Shown here: positions 63,202 through 64,000 of the stretch, one piece after another
Layout of the letters: each line of letters starts with the position of its first letter
How positions within the stretch are numbered: the stretch's first letter is position 1
Source of the DNA: Embiotoca jacksoni
Lineage: Eukaryota; Chordata; Actinopteri; Embiotocidae
Reading direction: 5' to 3'
NCBI GenBank assembly: GCA_022577435.1
Contig: JAKOON010000059.1
Coordinates: forward strand, 1,540,071-1,604,070
DNA: 64,000 nucleotides
Translations under genes and position numbers: made by a program
Notes under the pieces: model-generated
Databases searched by the model: none
Told to the model about the DNA's origin: nothing
Seen by the model: only the letters and a program-made list of their open reading frames with translations

Positions 63202-63565
63202 GTGAGACACTCATCTAAGGATGCAGCAGGCTGCAGGTCAAAGGTCGAGGGAGTGGGGGGGAAGGGGAGGGTAGTTAGCCTAGCTTAGCACAAACCATGT
63301 GGACAATGTTAGATGCAACAACTCCATCTATTCATTGGACAAGAGACGAAATGTGAATGGAGTCTTCAGGTGCGGACGTCTCGACACATCGGGGGCGTCG
63401 CCAATAAAGAAAATACAAAATACTCATCAGGGAAATATTTTGCATTATCTTCATACTGACATCGTTTTAAAAAAGAAGGTTCAAATAGATTTCTGTCAGC
63501 TTGTCACAACTATCACAAACACCGTCGGACAAGATGGATGTCGCTCTGCTGATAGGAGAGTTTCA
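63202..63565 (+). other. fgf12: fgf12 intron 4, 5' part
   Basis: Nothing recognised apart from a g-rich run near 63,250-63,270. Confidence 0.7.
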
Positions 63566-64000
63566 GAGAGTTTCATAGGTTTGTAGAGTTTCGTAGTTTT
63601 GTAGTTTCGTAGAGTTTCATAGAGTTTCGTTGGGTCGTAGAGGTTCATAGTTTCGTAGGTTCGTAGAGTTTCATTGGTTCATAGAGGTTCATAGAGTTTC
63701 GTAGGTTCATAGAGTTTCATTGGTTAGTAGAGGTTCATAGAGTTTCATTGGTTCATAGAGGTTCGTAGAGTTTCGTAGGTTCATAGAGTTTCATTGGTTA
63801 GTAGAGGTTCATAGAGTTTCGTAGGTTCGTAGAGTTTCGTAGGTTCGTAGAGTTTCGTAGAGGTTCGTAGAGTTTTGTAGGTTCGTAGAGTTTCGTAGAG
63901 ATTCGTAGAGTTTCGTAGAGTTTTATAGGTTCATAGAGTTTTGTAGGTCCGTAGAGTTTCGTAGGTTCATAGAGTTTCGTAGGTTCGTAGAGTTTCGTAG
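63566..64000. repeat. 10-/8-bp minisatellite (agtttcgtag / gttcgtag), continues past the window
   Basis: agtttcgtag, aggttcatag and gttcgtag units fill the last 430 bp of the window, in fgf12 intron 4. The end is cut by the window edge. Confidence 0.9.

Overview
The window is nuclear DNA from a ray-finned fish, most likely a percomorph-type teleost. Two genes can be recognised, both read left to right. The first is the last exon of mb21d2, a Mab21/cGAS-like fold protein. The second is most of fgf12, an intracellular FGF-homologous factor that binds voltage-gated sodium channels. Their order and orientation match the MB21D2-FGF12 neighbourhood of tetrapods, so this is an old conserved linkage. 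Everything else is intron or intergenic DNA, unusually rich in tandem repeats and relics of fish-type SINEs, LINEs and DNA transposons.

Layout. 1-495 is the end of the mb21d2 intron. 496-1760 is mb21d2 coding exon 2, followed by a TCC-rich stretch and an AT-rich downstream region. 2.4-8.0 kb is intergenic and holds a MITE, a dispersed-repeat copy, a LINE scrap, a 33-bp minisatellite and a Tc1-like relic. 8.04-8.53 kb looks like the promoter and short first exon of the B-type fgf12 isoform, with a palindromic CRE. Intron 1 then runs to 61.2 kb. It contains several minisatellites, a 26.6-kb satellite-like array (12.17-38.79 kb, about 40% of the window), an unrecognised phase-compatible candidate first exon (40,539-40,644), many transposon relics, and the A-type first exon (51,078-51,276). 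fgf12 exons 2, 3 and 4 lie at 61,226-61,336, 62,339-62,442 and 63,003-63,201. The last coding exon is beyond the window.

How the parts relate. Every fgf12 first exon seen or proposed (8,504; 40,539; 51,078) ends in the same phase (one base of a Glu codon) and can join exon 2, which begins with the rest of that Glu. This is the known FHF design: alternative N-termini on one beta-trefoil core. The B to A order along the chromosome agrees with mammalian FHF genes.

Most notable observations: (i) the 26.6-kb array of 17-bp and 11-bp units has nested higher-order repeats (3,775-bp tandem copies and a 9,567-bp displaced copy) and its main variants look like CpG-decay products; (ii) exons 2, 3 and 4 each have a long (TG)n tract just upstream of or abutting the 3' splice site; (iii) there is a possible third fgf12 N-terminal exon; (iv) two SINEs share a tRNA-like head but carry different tails, and one tail matches a LINE 3' end 2 kb away; (v) a 22-bp-stem hairpin lies at 41.45 kb. 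Large stretches show nothing recognisable, and most long open frames are products of repeat units whose length is not a multiple of three.
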